Assembly (NCBI RefSeq): GCF_000208745.1
Contig: NC_030850.1
Location: 15,523,764 to 15,587,763 of the forward strand
DNA from: Theobroma cacao
Lineage: Eukaryota > Streptophyta > Magnoliopsida > Malvales > Malvaceae
Direction of reading: 5' to 3'
DNA: 64,000 nucleotides
Position numbers and translations under genes: made by a program. Below, in pieces: positions 1 through 10,738 of the stretch. Below the pieces are notes generated by a model. It was not told the origin of the DNA, ran no database searches, and saw only the letters and a program-made list of their open reading frames with translations. Within the stretch, counting starts at the first letter, position 1. Each line of letters opens with the position of its first letter.

Positions 1-692
1 ATATAAATATTAGGAATATGACTATGATTAAACTGGAGCTAGGAACATCAAGAAGAATGGTCAATGTCTTATGTTTCTAACTTACACTTTTTGTATGATT
101 TTACACAACAAATTAGTGGATTACCATGATGCTTAGTTACAAATTCCAGTTTGTAATCATTTTCTGAACAGGCGCTACGCTAAAATGGATCTGTGCAATT
201 ACAATGTTTAAGGGTTCAGAGTAGATGTGGAATTTGAAAGCTCCATAATGTCTTGTTTAAAATTTGGAAGACGGGCCTTTCTTTCACCAAAACTATCTAT
301 GGATGACTTTTACAGGTTGCTATACTTGATAATAGTGAAAGAGTTGTGCTGATACTTGCATTACTTTCCCCTCAACACTTAAAAAAACCTCCAATTTTTT
401 ATGTCCATGTTCACCAAAATATCTTGGTTTCTCCTGGTGATAAAGGGTAAATCATTGTAAAATGGCTGCCTTTGCCTGGTGATTTGCTCACTTTTGATCA
501 TGCCTCTTTTGTTCAGACATTAATGATACATTTGTTGCAGACTTCTGAGTAATGCATTGTAAACTGGCTTGTTTTGGTCTTCAATTGAAGTAATCAATAG
601 TGTGATATGTGATTTATTTGTAAGCAAGCATGAAGTTGAACAAATTCCCTGCCTATTCATTTGGTAAGAGCTTGAATTAAACATCTTTTTAG
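1..692 (+). other. Intron (or upstream part) of the MHK-type kinase gene; no exon seen
   Basis: The first kinase exon in the window starts at 693, right after a T-rich tract and AG. I looked here for the preceding kinase exons (glycine loop, VAIK lysine, hinge) in all plus-strand frames and found none. The stretch is AT-rich and full of stops, so it is most simply the 3' part of a long intron. Confidence 0.6.
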
Positions 693-3600
693 GAACATAA
701 TCTTTACCAAATCATGAGAGAGAGACAAAGACCTCTTACAGAAGGGGAGATACGGAGCTTCATGTCTCAGATGCTGCAAGGACTTGCTCACATGCATAGA
801 AATGGATATTTTCATCGAGATTTGAAACCTGGTAAATGTTCCTGTGATTCAAATTTTTTATTTGCATCTTCATGGTTGTTTTTGCACATTGAATTGTGGA
901 TATCTCTATAGCAACGTATGTGCTTTTTTCAGAGAACCTGCTGGTGACAAAGGATGTTCTCAAGATTGCCGACTTTGGACTGGCTAGAGAAGTATCATCA
1001 GTGCCTCCTTATACAGAATATGTTTCCACACGGTGGTAAGTAATATGAAGTGGTGTTACCTCTTTTGCTTTGCATGTATGCTTGTTTATGTTCACACCAT
1101 GCTGGTGCAATTTCTTTGATTGCTTCATTATCTATCCTGTTTGGACAGGATTAATTTTTTTCATCTTATCATTTGTGGGTTATTTATGTCAGGTACCGTG
1201 CTCCAGAAGTTTTGTTGCAGTCCTCCTCTTACACTCCTGCAATTGGTATGTGCATAAGACTTGAATCTCTGTCCCTGTGTGCCTGTGTCTATACATATGC
1301 ACATCTTCTAGTAGCTTTTATGGTGTTGTGGGACCAATTCAGAACTTCACCTTAATGAGATTACATATTTTCCATGCTAACTTTATTTATTGAGTTTTTC
1401 TTTCTTTCCAGTAAATTTATTCTTTCAGATTTATCTATGCCATGTCATGTTTTGTTTTGCTTGAATGATGCCTTACAATGGTAATATTTACAGATATGTG
1501 GGCTGTTGGTGCGATATTAGCAGAGCTTTTCACTTCATCTCCTATTTTCCCTGGTGAAAGGTGATATAGTATTCCACCTTCTTCTCTTTTTAATTTTGGT
1601 GGAAAACGATTTAAATTACAGCAATCCTTTTGTGCATACAAATATCCTTTCTCACAGCATAAACATGCCCATGCAATGCAAATACTTCTATGTCCACATT
1701 CTCTAACCATGGGTCCCATGTGTATTATATATAGTAGTATATACTAACTTCAATATATTCCTGCAATTTGCTTCCAAGTTTTGGTCTTGATTAAGTTATT
1801 GTTATGATTCATGTTGTAAAGCTGGGATGTCCTGTGATGCTTGACTCTGGTAATTCTGTTGGATTTTTAGTGAAGATTGCAAATGTTGATAATTTCAATG
1901 GCTTAAATTACCAGTTTGATTGATTTTATGTGTCCAATAACCCAACAAATGTATGCCAAGAAAAAGCCAGCACAACATGGTTGATTATTGTCTGTTCTTA
2001 AGCTGTTTCTGTTCTACATTATATTCATATGTCCTGTAGGCAGTTTTAACCTGAAAGAAATCGATTCTACCTACCAATGCACATGTAGGATCTTTTTGGC
2101 ATATGGAAAAAATATCTATGGTCTTTTGCTGTTTTTATATACTATTGTTATGGGTATATACGTGATTATGCATGCATGCTTGCAAGGATGGGGATGCATA
2201 AATATAGATGTTAGGAAGGAATATTGATACCCTTATGCGTAATAATCTTGGCAGTGCTTTGATCCTAAGATAAATATTTTTACTTTCCATGCAAGTTTCT
2301 TATTTACTACTTTTATTCTTGTTTGCTATTGATTCATACATAATTTTGTAGGTGTTGTATGGCAGTTTTGTTGTATAGCTTTTTCCACTGAAGTAACAGA
2401 AAGATACAGCATACCTTTTTTTTTTTTCTTATGGTACTACTTTCACCTCTTGGCAGTGAAATAGATCAACTGTACAAGATATGCTGTGTTCTGGGTGCAC
2501 CAGATTGGACTTCTTTCCCTGAAGCAACAAACATCTCTCGTCTAATCAATATTAGCTATTCCGAGGTAGGTTTTTTTTCTTTATATTTATTGGTTATCTA
2601 TTATTTGCTATGTTTTGACCTTTGCTTTTATTTTATTTATTCTTTTTTTTTTCTGGCAGATTTTACCTACCAACCTATCAGATATCATTCCCAATGCGAG
2701 CTCAGAGGCTGTTGATTTAATCATGGTCGGTATTGTGGTTGACTAGCATTTAGCAAATTGACATTTGCTGTATTATAATGCCTTACACCCTTTATTTTGA
2801 CTGTATGTAGCAACTTTGCTCATGGGACCCATTAAGGAGGCCAACAGCAGATCAGGCATTGCAGCATCCTTTTTTTAATGTAATATGTGTTCTTGAGTTA
2901 TTCTCAGATTTGTATTTGTATTAGATCAATTTTTCTAAGATGTCCTCGACAGGTGGGCGTGTGGGTTCCTCATCCACTGCTGCATGATCCACTTGAGTTG
3001 AGGCTAAACAACATGGGTGAGTTTTTAAGTTCACTACTAGTTCCCATGCAAGTGATCAACAACATTTTCTGTTCTCTTTTTTCTAGTTCAATCTATTAAT
3101 ATTTTTTTGTACTATTCTGCAGGGGCGGAGCCAAATCTTGAGTTGAATCTATGGGATTTTGACACTGAACCTGATGATTGTTTTCTGGGCTTGACACTTG
3201 CAGTTAAACCAAGTGTTTCAAACTTGGGTAATATTGTAGTACAGCCTTTGTCTAGTCTTTTATTAGCTACTGATACCTCATAAATTTCAGTAACTGCACT
3301 GCATAAATACATATGTGGCACGGGAAGGCATATTTTACTGGTATCTTCTGGGTGAATATGGGGGAATTGTGGAGGGGTGTCTTAGAACTCTGGATTTGGT
3401 GCCTGCCACAAGTACTTGGCAAGGCAGAGATTTTAGGCACTCGTGGAGAGATGGAAGTAGATGAACCTAGAAACCCTTTCTGCTGTTTTCCACTTAGGAA
3501 GGAGTATTCTGCAAGATATGTAGTTCTCCTCATGACAAATGTAATATGCTTTTCGGTGTTATAATTTAAAACTATTTTAGCATTCATTCTGAATGGATAT

Positions 3601-4961
3601 TTGCTACAAGGCATTGTTAATAAAAGCATCATTGTTTTGGAATGTCCTTTGACTTACATGATTTTTATGGATATATTCCCATTTGCTGGAACTTTCTTGT
3701 GTACTATATCAATCTTTAAATTCTATTTTGCCTGGCCTCTGTCAAGGGATTCAATTTTCTTTTAATATGAATCTGACTGATATTTATTTCCTGCAGAGGT
3801 GGTACATAATGTCTCTCAAGGTATGGAAGAGGTGAGTTTTGCACTGGTAGACTTAGCAAAGCTGCTTGTGGCTATCATATATCCTTCATGTGGATCAGAT
3901 TGTTTACCATTATTGAAATATAGCTAACTTCTGAACTTCATGATGCAGGATATACTGTTTTGCCCTCGGCTGAAAGATCATCCAGACCAATCAGGTAATT
4001 CGTCCAATCCTGAAATATCATCTTCAGAAACAGAGACTAGGTTAAAGGGGAATTGGCAATAGTGATCATTGATAAAGCAATTTGGTAGAAACAGGTCTTT
4101 GTTCTGAACTTTAATCTGGGTAACATTCTTTATTTGAGTTAATGGTACCAACTTGTTAAACTTTCCAGAAGTCACACAGTTCATCGGTTGTTTCATTTGC
4201 TTTTTCTCCTTTATTTAGTGTTTGCGACTAATGGGCTAGGTTTTTTTCCTTCCAGTTGTTTGGTCATTACTTACTCCTGATCAAAATGGAATTCACACAC
4301 CAGTTGAATCGTCCCTATCTCTCTCATTCAGGTGAGTTCATTTCTTTAGCACTCGTGTTAGAACTGGTGTATGTGGTGACACTAGCAAGTAAGACATAGG
4401 TATATTGATACTTTAAGTGAACAATTGTCATGGTCCCTAGAGTTTTTATATTTTAAGTTTTACCTTTTTGTTTGAAGTAGGTGTTCCCCATTACTCATCA
4501 CTAAATAGAGGAATCTCTTTGATCTGTTCTAGCAGCTTATACTTAAATTACTGGTGCAATAATACTATAATGGTTTAGTTACTGTTTTAATTAACATAAA
4601 CCAAAAGTAGTTTTTCTGAACCTGCTTTCTGCATATGCTGGTATTACTTTGTGGCGCTGGCTTGATGTATGTGTGCATCTAGATAAAAAAAGAAAAAGAA
4701 GCAGGTCTCTTTTATGCAGTTTTCACCCCTTCTGTGCATTACTTCCATTATAGTAGATCTTTCGATGACGTGGCATCCGATATTCACCCTCTTTTGGGGG
4801 GGGCGGGGGGGGGGGGAATTTTGCATTGCAGTTCGATTCAGCATCCACCAATTGGAGTTCCGCAATCTGCTGGGTTTGCAATCGCATCATTGCAGCCCAA
4901 CCTCTTAGAACGTCAATTGTTGGCTGTATCCTCCCCCTTCCAGCATGGTCATTACCTCTGA
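693..4961 (+). CDS. MHK: MHK-type serine/threonine protein kinase (RCK/MAK family, CMGC group), 3' 13 exons
   Basis: This is a CMGC protein kinase, cut at the left window edge. Exons by splice site and phase: 693-831, 933-1035, 1193-1245, 1494-1560, 2457-2565, 2660-2725, 2811-2879, 2953-3016, 3123-3227, 3797-3831, 3949-3994, 4256-4331 and 4832-4961 (stop TGA). All are GT-AG and every phase joins, giving 353 residues. Visible motifs in order: catalytic loop HRDLKPEN, DFGLARE, activation segment [16 protein letters not shown] with a TEY dual-phosphorylation site, [12 protein letters not shown], and [20 protein letters not shown] closing the kinase fold. A tail of about 165 residues follows, with LELNLWDF and [11 protein letters not shown], which I associate with plant MHK (cyclin-dependent kinase F-4-like) proteins. 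The glycine loop, VAIK lysine and hinge lie outside the window. Related kinases (MAK, ICK, yeast Ime2) act in cell-cycle, meiosis or cilium signalling; the role here is inferred by family only. Confidence 0.9.
4796..4816 (+). repeat. G-tract just upstream of the last kinase exon
   Basis: Two runs of G separated by one C end 16 bases before the 3' splice region of the last kinase intron (acceptor AG at 4830-4831). It could fold as a G-quadruplex in the pre-mRNA. Its exact length may be a sequencing artefact. Confidence 0.7.
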
Positions 4962-5335
4962 CTGAGTTGATTGGTTAATCTAATAAGGGGTTGTAGAAAA
5001 CATTTGTATTTATTTCATTTGTTTATTGTAAAGTTCCATCTAGCACTCTCATAGCTCCTATTGTTGTCTAATTTAGCTGCCAGCCAGCATTGGCCAGGCA
5101 AAATTGGTGTCCTGGGAAGCTCCCGGGTTATAAGTTTTTCAGATTTCAATTTCAATTTTCATTATAGGAAACTGTACTCTTACAGTCTGTTGGCGGAATA
5201 TACATCCTGGTTAATGTACATTTTCTTTGGTGCAGAGCAGTGATAATGAATTTTTATCATGTAGCATGAACTAATCACAAATTTCCTCAAGAGGTTCACA
5301 AATCAATGGTTGATGATGTGGGAATACGTAAGTGG
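4962..5335 (+). other. 3' flank / probable 3' UTR of the kinase gene
   Basis: AT-rich sequence after the kinase stop codon with no convincing reading frame. It probably includes the 3' UTR. No polyadenylation site can be fixed from sequence alone. Confidence 0.4.
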
Positions 5336-5580
5336 GAGAGTGTATCATTTGCCTTTGGCTTAAGTGGTTAGGTCGAAGAGTATAGGCCTGAAAAGCCTTC
5401 TCTCCCTGGCTGGCCGGCCGGCCGGCAGGGTTCATGAGCTGCTGGTCTACGGGCGCGCCTTACTCGGCGAGCTTCATCTTGTGCTGCTAGGTTTGCCTTC
5501 CCCGGTTGGCTTTAGCCATTAATTTTGTAGCACCGACCTGGTTCTACAGCTCATAGCTGTCTCTTTGAGAAAGTTGAATC
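5336..5580 (+). mobile_element. Possible tRNA-derived SINE with a (GGCC)n stretch
   Basis: A GC-rich island in AT-rich DNA. It contains TGGCTTAAGTGG at 5356-5367, which fits the pol III A box (as in Leu/Ser tRNA), and GGTTCATGAGC about 70 bases later, a weaker B-box match. Between them lies a GGCC repeat with FseI-like sites. The layout suggests a tRNA-headed SINE, but I see no target duplication or simple-repeat tail, so this is tentative. Confidence 0.38.
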
Positions 5581-5941
5581 TCTGAGTGATGCCATTATTT
5601 CTGTCGTATTCATGCGTTTACGTTTTGGGCATATTTTAGGGACAAAAAAATAAGACAAATAGAATCGAGAATATTCTCTCTTTCATCTTTTCTTCTGGTG
5701 AGAGCATATTCTTTTGCCAACGCAAAAGGTCGTCGGGGAAAACGCATCAACATCATATCCGTCCAAAGTTTGGTGCGTGACTTGTTAAAAAATATAATGG
5801 TTTAATAAAAATTAATAAATAAATTATTAATTGTTATAATAGATATATCATAATTATTAAATGTTTTTCTTTTTATAAAATTTAAAAACTCTAACCACAG
5901 CTTTTATATTCAATAATAATAGAATAGTAACTTTTTTATTT
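5581..5941. other. Intergenic, no feature seen
   Basis: AT-rich sequence with short A/T runs and no reading frame, motif or repeat that I can support. Confidence 0.4.
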
Positions 5942-6206
5942 TTATGCCGTGGCTTTCATATCTTCAACCAGATCAGTGGGCAAATTGTCCTCTATCTCTG
6001 CATTCGGCAGGAACTCCTTCCACTTCCTCTAGCTCTCCCTTATGGACATGCCTGGCTCCTTGTCAGCCTCCACCACATCTTGGCAGCATCCCTGATGTTT
6101 TCCTATGAAAATACCCATCCTCTCCACAACTACGCACCTCCACTGCAACCTTAATGTCTCCAGCCATGAGCTTGGAGTTCAAGAACTGGTCACCCTTGAA
6201 CCGTTG
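5942..6206 (-). pseudogene. 3' end of a UGT79-like UDP-glycosyltransferase, broken
   Basis: Reading the minus strand from 6206 down gives a frame with LNSKLMAGDIKVAVEV and EDGYFHRK. A frameshift follows, then DKEPGMSIRES, an in-frame TAG, KWKEFLPNAEIEDN and LVEDMKATA before a TAA at 5942-5944. This is the C-terminal segment of the plant UGT79/UGT91 group (flavonoid or anthocyanin glycoside sugar transferases), where the 'LNSKLMAGD.KVGVEV' and 'KWKEFL' blocks are typical. Only about 85 codons remain. The PSPG sugar-donor box is absent, and there is at least one frameshift and one stop. It is a gene relic, not a working gene. Homology rests on recognised motifs, not a search. Confidence 0.72.
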
Positions 6207-6449
6207 TTATAAACCCCCAACTCACCTCAAGCAATTATGTTTTGTGGAATTGATCTTTTCTGTTGGCATTATCAATCGGAAACAAATCAAGATTCATTGA
6301 TGTGACAAGATCGGGAGCCTAGGGTTTCTGAGGTGCAACAATTTAATTGTGGTATGGCTACTGGAGTCCATTTCACCCCTATCACCTCAACAGTTTTCCG
6401 CATGAACTCAGCATCACATAAAATTCTCTTAGCTAGATGCTAGGGTCCG
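6207..6449. other. Spacer between the UGT relic and the copia gag relic
   Basis: No feature identified. It may hold further decayed N-terminal gag sequence of the neighbouring copia relic, but no motif is readable. Confidence 0.3.
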
Positions 6450-7323
6450 CAATCTTCAATTCGTACAAGATTTATGGATGCGTATTTCTTCTAATTGAAT
6501 GCATTGCGGGGAGAACTTAAAAACTTCAGATCTTTGCCTCATTGTCAGTGTGGTAAATATAGTCAAGGCTGTCTTCAAGAATATGTTGACTAGTGCCAGC
6601 AAGACCGTCTTCAGTTTTTGAATGGCTTTAAGGAGACCTATGTTGCTTTGAGATCACAGACTGTGATGTTGAAGGCTTTTTCCACACTGGATGAGGCTTA
6701 TAACTTGATATTGAGAGAAGAATCACAAAAAGCTCTGCATTTGCAATCACAGCCTCTCAATGTGAGACTTCTTTGTCTTCTCAAAATTCAAATTTGGACC
6801 ATGTCTCGCTTTGTGTGTGTCATCCTTGCGCAGGAGCCATACTGATTTTCTCTGTATCATTGAGACTTTTAGTATGGTCAGTTATGTTAATGAGAAAAGA
6901 AAGAATAAAGTCCGTTTGTTATTGTAGTCATTGTTGCAAAATTAGTCACACTAAGGAGAAGCGTTACAGGCTGATAAGGTTCCCCGTTGACATTAAATTC
7001 ACTCAAGGCAACGACAATCCTAGGAGACCTGTTTCATTGGTAAATAGTTCTATTGCCACTTTACAACCAAAACAGAATGAGGATGTCAGCGTCGACAGCA
7101 TGTCTGAATTATTACTCACTAGGAATCGAGCATAGTAACTTATGACACTCATCAATGAGCACAGAACAAGCTTTAATGATAATGATGATTTTTCTTTGTC
7201 AAGTACTCATCAGCAGAATTCGATGCTAGCTGGTATGATAACTAACTCTGTTTGCTTAAATGCTCAACATGCAATGCTTAATACGCCAATGAACATAGAT
7301 GTTTCTGTTCTTAATCATAAATA
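6450..7323 (+). pseudogene. Degenerate Ty1/copia gag
   Basis: The plus strand shows the usual order of a plant copia Gag. CQCGKYSQGC at about 6544 is followed by an in-frame stop, then QQDRLQFLNGFKETYVALR and STLDEAYNLILREESQKAL. A gap in homology precedes CYCSHCCKISHTKEKRYRL at about 6920-6975, a damaged CCHC zinc knuckle. Downstream, HQQNSMLAG matches the Gag-protease linker. Several stops and frame changes break it, and no protease, integrase or RT follows. It is a 5' fragment of an old copia insertion; no flanking LTRs could be matched. Confidence 0.75.
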
Positions 7324-8607
7324 AATGCTTCGCTGGTTTTTTCTCAAAACTATAATTTCTAAAATTATCAAAAATTTGAATTATTTTAAAAATGGTGAGA
7401 GATTGTTGGACATTTTCAATAACAATAAGTGTAAGACATAATTTCGCATTAGAAAAAATAAAGAAAAAAAAGTATGTTCTTCAAATGAAAGAGGGTATAA
7501 ATCCTTGGTAATTGGATTAAAATAAGTTAACTATGATTTTGCTTTCCAAGCCTTAGTCTTATAATTTAATTCAATTAATAATATTGTTACTCAATAATAA
7601 CACTTGGCACTTGGACATGTGCAATTTGAATTAAATTGTTGTTAATTAACTGTTAATTATGTCAATAGATGTGTTTGTAGGAAACAAGCATTTAATTGTC
7701 TTTAAATAAGGACTCCCTTAATCCCAACTACAACAAAAACAACATCCATACAATCTCTCCTTCCTCAATATTTCTCCATATTTCTTTTATACTATTTACT
7801 TCAAAATTTTTTCTATTGAACTTTGAATTTTTACCATACACCCGTGATTCATGTTCAATGGATTGGTTTCATGAGTATAAAACGCAATTAATCACTGAGT
7901 TTTGCTATATGGTCAAGATTTACTGTTTGTCCTTTTACATATTATTAGTGATGACAAATGATAAATAAAACCTTAAAAACAGTGATATTGATACATGCTT
8001 TGAAAATATTTTATTACTTTTTTCTATTTTTAAGTTTTTATAGAATGATATGATAAAAATTAACATAATATTGTATTAGTTTTACCACTTGAATTTTAAA
8101 AAATATGAAAAGATAAAACATTGTGTCACCCCCAAGGTGTCTGTTGCTCATCACAATTTGGGTCTTGATGTGAAACATTCTGCTTGAATTGCAGTGATTC
8201 TCATCTTTGCTTTCCTTGCGTGAAAGTGGTTCTGGTTACGGGGTTTTGTTTTGCTTTGCTTGTGCCATCTATGAGAATCCTCTATAGGTTTTATTGAAGA
8301 CCCCGAGATAAAGATCCTGAGATGAGTTTAGTGTGACTTTGGTTTGCTGAGAGCTTATAAATAGATAGAATCTTAACTATAATGATCCTAGCTACAGACC
8401 TCTTTTACAATTAACGTCTGTTTTTGGTCTTTTGGAAATTTCATGAGGACAGATTGGGTTTGCAGGTAAGAGTGTTTGATTTGGTAATTTTATGATGTCA
8501 GGAATTATTTTAGGTATTTTGTTTGCGATGAGGAGCTTTATTCGAGTTTTTAATTTTTGAAGGGAGGGCTTATTCAGGTTTTAGTCTAGATGGGAGGGTT
8601 ATCTTCG
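7324..8607. other. Intergenic, AT-rich
   Basis: No gene is recognisable. TATA-like strings occur (for example around 7703 and 8354) without a supported transcript. Part of 7370-7980 could be LTR sequence of the neighbouring copia relic, but I found no repeated partner. Confidence 0.35.
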
Positions 8608-8706
8608 ATTGTGTCGCCTAGGTTCTTACTTCTTTTCTTTTCTGGTTAGTTCATTAGGTTGTGCCACCTAGGGTTTTTACTTCTCGTTTCTTCTTCTGGT
8701 TATTTT
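8608..8706 (+). repeat. Imperfect tandem duplication, about 48 bp
   Basis: Two adjacent copies share TTGTG(T/C)C(G/A)CCTAGG, a pyrimidine tract and TTCTGGTTA. The copies start at about 8608 and 8656 and differ at several positions. Confidence 0.6.
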
Positions 8707-9995
8707 AGTGGTAATGGTGAGTGGGCAAGTGAGGTTTCCCGTTCTTCTTCTCTCTCTGTCTCTTTGTTTTTCTCCTTCTTTCCTTTTTCTGTTTCTCTCT
8801 TTATTCTTTTTTCCTTTCTCTTTCATTCTTCTCTTCTGTCGTGGTGGCTTATGGGTTTTCGATTCTCCATCTGTTTGAATGCTTTCAAAATTGTCCATAC
8901 CCTGAAATCATGGGATTTTTACGGAAAGACACTTGAAATCATGGAATTCAAAAGGATACCCTAAGTTTCTTTATCATCTTCCTGCAATTTTTCAATAAAC
9001 AAACAGAGCATTAATAGTATTAGTATTTGTTTAGTCTTAAAATTCTCATTTTGTTCTCATAGCCCTTTATTTTTTTTATCAAGAATTGAAGTCAAATTTA
9101 GACAACGGCACCCTTATCATTTTGACATTGTGCGGGGAAAACTTCACATTATTTACATTTTCTCGGTTTAGAAATTGGAAGTTTAAAAAAAAAAAAATTT
9201 GATTTGATCTTTTGAATTTTGGTTTATGTTGGAATTTTATTTTATTTTTTTAAAATAATAATTAATGTAGCAGTAATATTGATTGTGGTTTAAATACTTT
9301 TATGAGTTGCTTTGAGATCATGACACTTCTTTAATGGAGTAATTATCTATACGGAATGGAACGAAGTTAAACCATTTACTTAGCATATATTGGTCTATGA
9401 TTTGTTAGAGTTTAGGCTTAGTTTTGTTGCTGAGATTGCATGTGTGTTTTGTTGGTTCTATATTTTTTTCCTGGGGTTAGGTATTTTGTTTATAGTTTGT
9501 TGGTTGTTTTTTCGCTCATTTTGTACTTTAATTTCTTTTTTTCTTTGCTGGATACAACTTTTAATATTTATTTATGTTTCTAAATTGTAAATCATTGTGG
9601 TTGGTATTGGTATATCTATTTTTTATTTGAATTTTTAGATGATTTGTCAACAAGTTCATTATATGTTTTAACATAATATTGTATATTTACTGTTTTTGTT
9701 CTCATAAAATATTGTTAATATCACTAACAACGTTTATCTAGGCATTGTTGTTAACTATTATTTTATTACTCAATTCAAAGATAAAATATATTATCAAATT
9801 ATTTAATTATTTAAATTAATTTTTAAACTATACGTGTCAAATAGTAACTTCTGCAGCATGGCGCTGGTTAGTGACTACTTATGTATTATAACTTTAATGT
9901 GTTTAGCATTTTTTATGTGTATTATCTTGAAAAATTAAAAGAAGGTAATCCCGTGTTATAAGAAGATGGTCTGGAGTCAATTTTGTTGTTGCTTG
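8707..9995. other. Intergenic, no feature seen
   Basis: Pyrimidine-rich then AT-rich DNA. The open frames here are short, of low complexity and match nothing I recognise. Confidence 0.35.

Positions 9996-10026
<31 letters not shown>
9996..10026 (+). repeat. (CT)n(TA)n microsatellite
   Basis: A run of CT dinucleotides passes directly into a run of TA dinucleotides. Confidence 0.9.
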
Positions 10027-10043
10027 ATCTTATTAATAATTTA

Positions 10044-10137
10044 ACTTTAACTAGGTAGTAGTATTATATCATAACTCTGTTATACTTTAATTAAATAATA
10101 GTATTATATTATAACTCTAATTAGATAATTAGTATTA
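10044..10137 (+). repeat. Imperfect tandem repeat, about 46 bp, two copies
   Basis: Two diverged copies share the cores AGTATTATAT and ATAACTCT with TTTAA(T/C)TA(A/G) starts. It is AT-rich and has no evident function. Confidence 0.5.
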
Positions 10138-10647
10138 TTATCTTATGATTTGATAAATGCCAACTTGATGTTTCAGTTCACAATATTCTATTTTTCGGGA
10201 TAATGTTAATCCCCATTTCCTAATGTCGGTGGGGCAAAGAACTCCAATTCCTTGAAATTTCAAACTTAAAAGCTCAACTTGAGTCTTAACAAGGTTTGGA
10301 GCGTTATTTGTATAACCCATCGTGCGCTGGTCACCCAAGAGAATAATTTTCGATCATCATATTGAATGAGGAGTTTTACGTAGACAATATAAAAAGAAAT
10401 GAACCCAGACCTGAAGGAAATTAATCTGAAATTTTCATTTAAAACTTAATTTCTGTTAATAACAAACTTATTAAAGAAATGATTAATTATTGATAAAATT
10501 ATTATGACTAGTATTAAGATATAGTTGTAGACTTTTATTTGAATTCATGTTTCCTGTTGATCTATATCTAATGCTCAAGACCATCAAAAAGCAAGGGAAA
10601 GGGTCCAAGTGCCACTGCCATTCCCAACTCATTCACTTTCACAGGAA

Positions 10648-10683
10648 GACACGGGGAAGGGTCTAATTTCTCCTTCCCGTGTC
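10648..10683 (+). promoter_or_regulatory. Inverted repeat in the promoter/5' UTR of the first P-loop NTPase gene
   Basis: GACACGGGGAAGG (10648-10660) and CCTTCCCGTGTC (10672-10683) form a 12-bp stem with one bulged G and an 11-base loop. A TATA-like CATAAATACATA follows at about 10687, and the start codon lies 56 bases downstream of the repeat. It could be a transcription-factor site pair or an RNA hairpin; I cannot tell which. Confidence 0.5.
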
Positions 10684-10738
10684 ACTCATAAATACATACC
10701 TCACTCTCAAAAGCAAAGGAAAATCAGACGAGCAAGAA

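Noticed and set aside
3313..3564. 83-codon frame within the kinase gene
   Set aside because: It lies entirely in the intron between 3227 and 3797. The flanking exons join in phase without it.
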